A stretch of DNA of 33,172 nt from positions 186,130 through 219,301 of the forward strand of contig NW_019775768.1 in assembly GCF_001039355.2 (NCBI RefSeq), in the 5' to 3' direction. The translations under genes were made by a program, and so were the position numbers. The DNA comes from Lingula anatina (Eukaryota > Brachiopoda > Lingulata > Lingulida > Lingulidae). The notes under the pieces were generated by a model. That model saw only the letters and a list, made by a program, of their open reading frames with translations. It searched no databases and was not told the origin of the DNA. Shown here piece after piece: positions 32,213-33,172 of the stretch (the stretch's first letter is position 1; each line of letters starts with the position of its first letter).

Positions 32213-33126
32213 AAAAGAGTTATCTGCAGCCTACCACATTGATTCATACACACAAAATCACTTCCTTTCCCATACAGATATATAACTGCATTCATTTTCT
32301 AATTCAAGTATTGTACACTCCCAAGATCTTATATGCTCAAAGATTAACATCATTATACTGTACATAAAAATAATCTTTACATGTGATTCTTGTAGTGATA
32401 GACTAAAACAAATTAAAAAATCAAAATGTCCATTTAGATAAAAAAATAACTTTGATTACACATTGATCAAGATTATATTTAGATGTATTGATCTTGTACG
32501 ATGGCTCCCAGGGGGTAATATATATTTATTTTTCATCCTGCAGAATCGCCGTAAACATATCTGTTATAGATTTTGTTATTGGATTGAGTACCAAGGGATC
32601 AGTTATTTCCAATGTGTATTTTCAGATAGGTCACAGATAGGATCAGGAACTTTTGATTTCAAACATTATGTGTTCACAATGGGTATAAACTTGGTGCCCA
32701 GGTCACTTCCAATCTGCCACCAGAGCCATTACACATAGCAAATAACATGAACTACAGGTCCCATAGGATTTATATACACACCAATGCAGGTCCTAAATGA
32801 TTGATGCAATTGAAATTGATATCACAATTCTCAAAGCAGTGATTCACATCAGTACAGGCCCTGTAGGAATAATAAACAAATAAATAAATAATAATCAACA
32901 GGTCCTACAAAACTGACATATTTGTTAATACAGGTATAAGGGTAATTATAGGTGTAGTGGTTAGTAAACGAGTCTTCTCTAACTTAAAATAAATACATTT
33001 AAACACTGGTCATAGGATTGATTACAAATATCGTAGTTTCAAAAGACAAGACAGTTATTTCTTATCTCTTAATTATATATATATATATTTTTTATGATTG
33101 TGATGTAGTAGTACAAACATAAACGT

Positions 33127-33140
33127 ACACGCACATGCAC

Positions 33141-33172
<32 letters not shown>
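33127..33172. repeat. (AC)n microsatellite at window end
   Basis: Nearly pure AC run continuing to the last base. Confidence 0.97.

Larger units (their letters stand above)
32073..33172. other. 3' flank of DNAAF8, no supported gene
   Basis: AT-rich sequence. A weak degenerate repeat of the motif ACAGGTCC(C/T) recurs between about 32750 and 32920. It ends in a CA microsatellite that runs off the window. No coding similarity was seen. Confidence 0.6.

Noticed and set aside
1-33172. CRISPR array, operon-type defence system, rRNA or tRNA gene
   Set aside because: No regularly spaced repeats with unique spacers, no compact prokaryotic genes, and no convincing RNA gene structure on either strand.

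Overview
This is eukaryotic (animal) nuclear DNA. It is AT-rich, has many short exons with canonical GT-AG introns, and carries microsatellites, foldback/MITE-like elements and two assembly gaps (one N at 12522, 68 N at 13141-13208). Two genes are recognisable by direct protein similarity, and both are cilium-linked. Gene style, intron density and repeats suggest a marine invertebrate, probably a lophotrochozoan such as a bivalve mollusc. That taxon is an inference and was not tested.

Layout. Positions 1-7263 hold no gene I can support, only microsatellites and three foldback or MITE-like repeats; part may be the 3' UTR of the next gene. Positions 7264-14877 on the minus strand carry a complete ANKS3 orthologue (ankyrin repeats, SAM domain, coiled coil) in 12 coding exons, reconstructed in frame to 731 residues. 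Positions 14964-16430 are a shared intergenic or 5' region with a near-consensus RFX X-box. Positions 16445-32072 on the plus strand carry a DNAAF8 (C16orf71/DAAP1) orthologue in 27 coding exons, reconstructed in frame to 1848 residues. Positions 32073-33172 are 3' flank with a likely poly(A) signal and a CA repeat.

The most interesting points are these. (1) The DNAAF8 protein is over three times the length of the human protein. Its C-terminal half is a series of divergent nucleoside-diphosphate-kinase-like (NDK) modules in which the catalytic histidine motif is missing or replaced. (2) The head-to-head ANKS3/DNAAF8 arrangement matches the human 16p13.3 neighbourhood as I remember it, and the gap contains an X-box matching 13 of 14 positions, suggesting an ancient co-regulated ciliary pair. 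(3) The ANKS3 ankyrin exons are partly duplicated around the gaps, most simply a haplotype or scaffolding error. (4) Several DNAAF8 splice sites sit in duplicated or microsatellite sequence, including a possible 19-nt poison exon.

I found no prokaryotic-type system, CRISPR array, rRNA or convincing tRNA.
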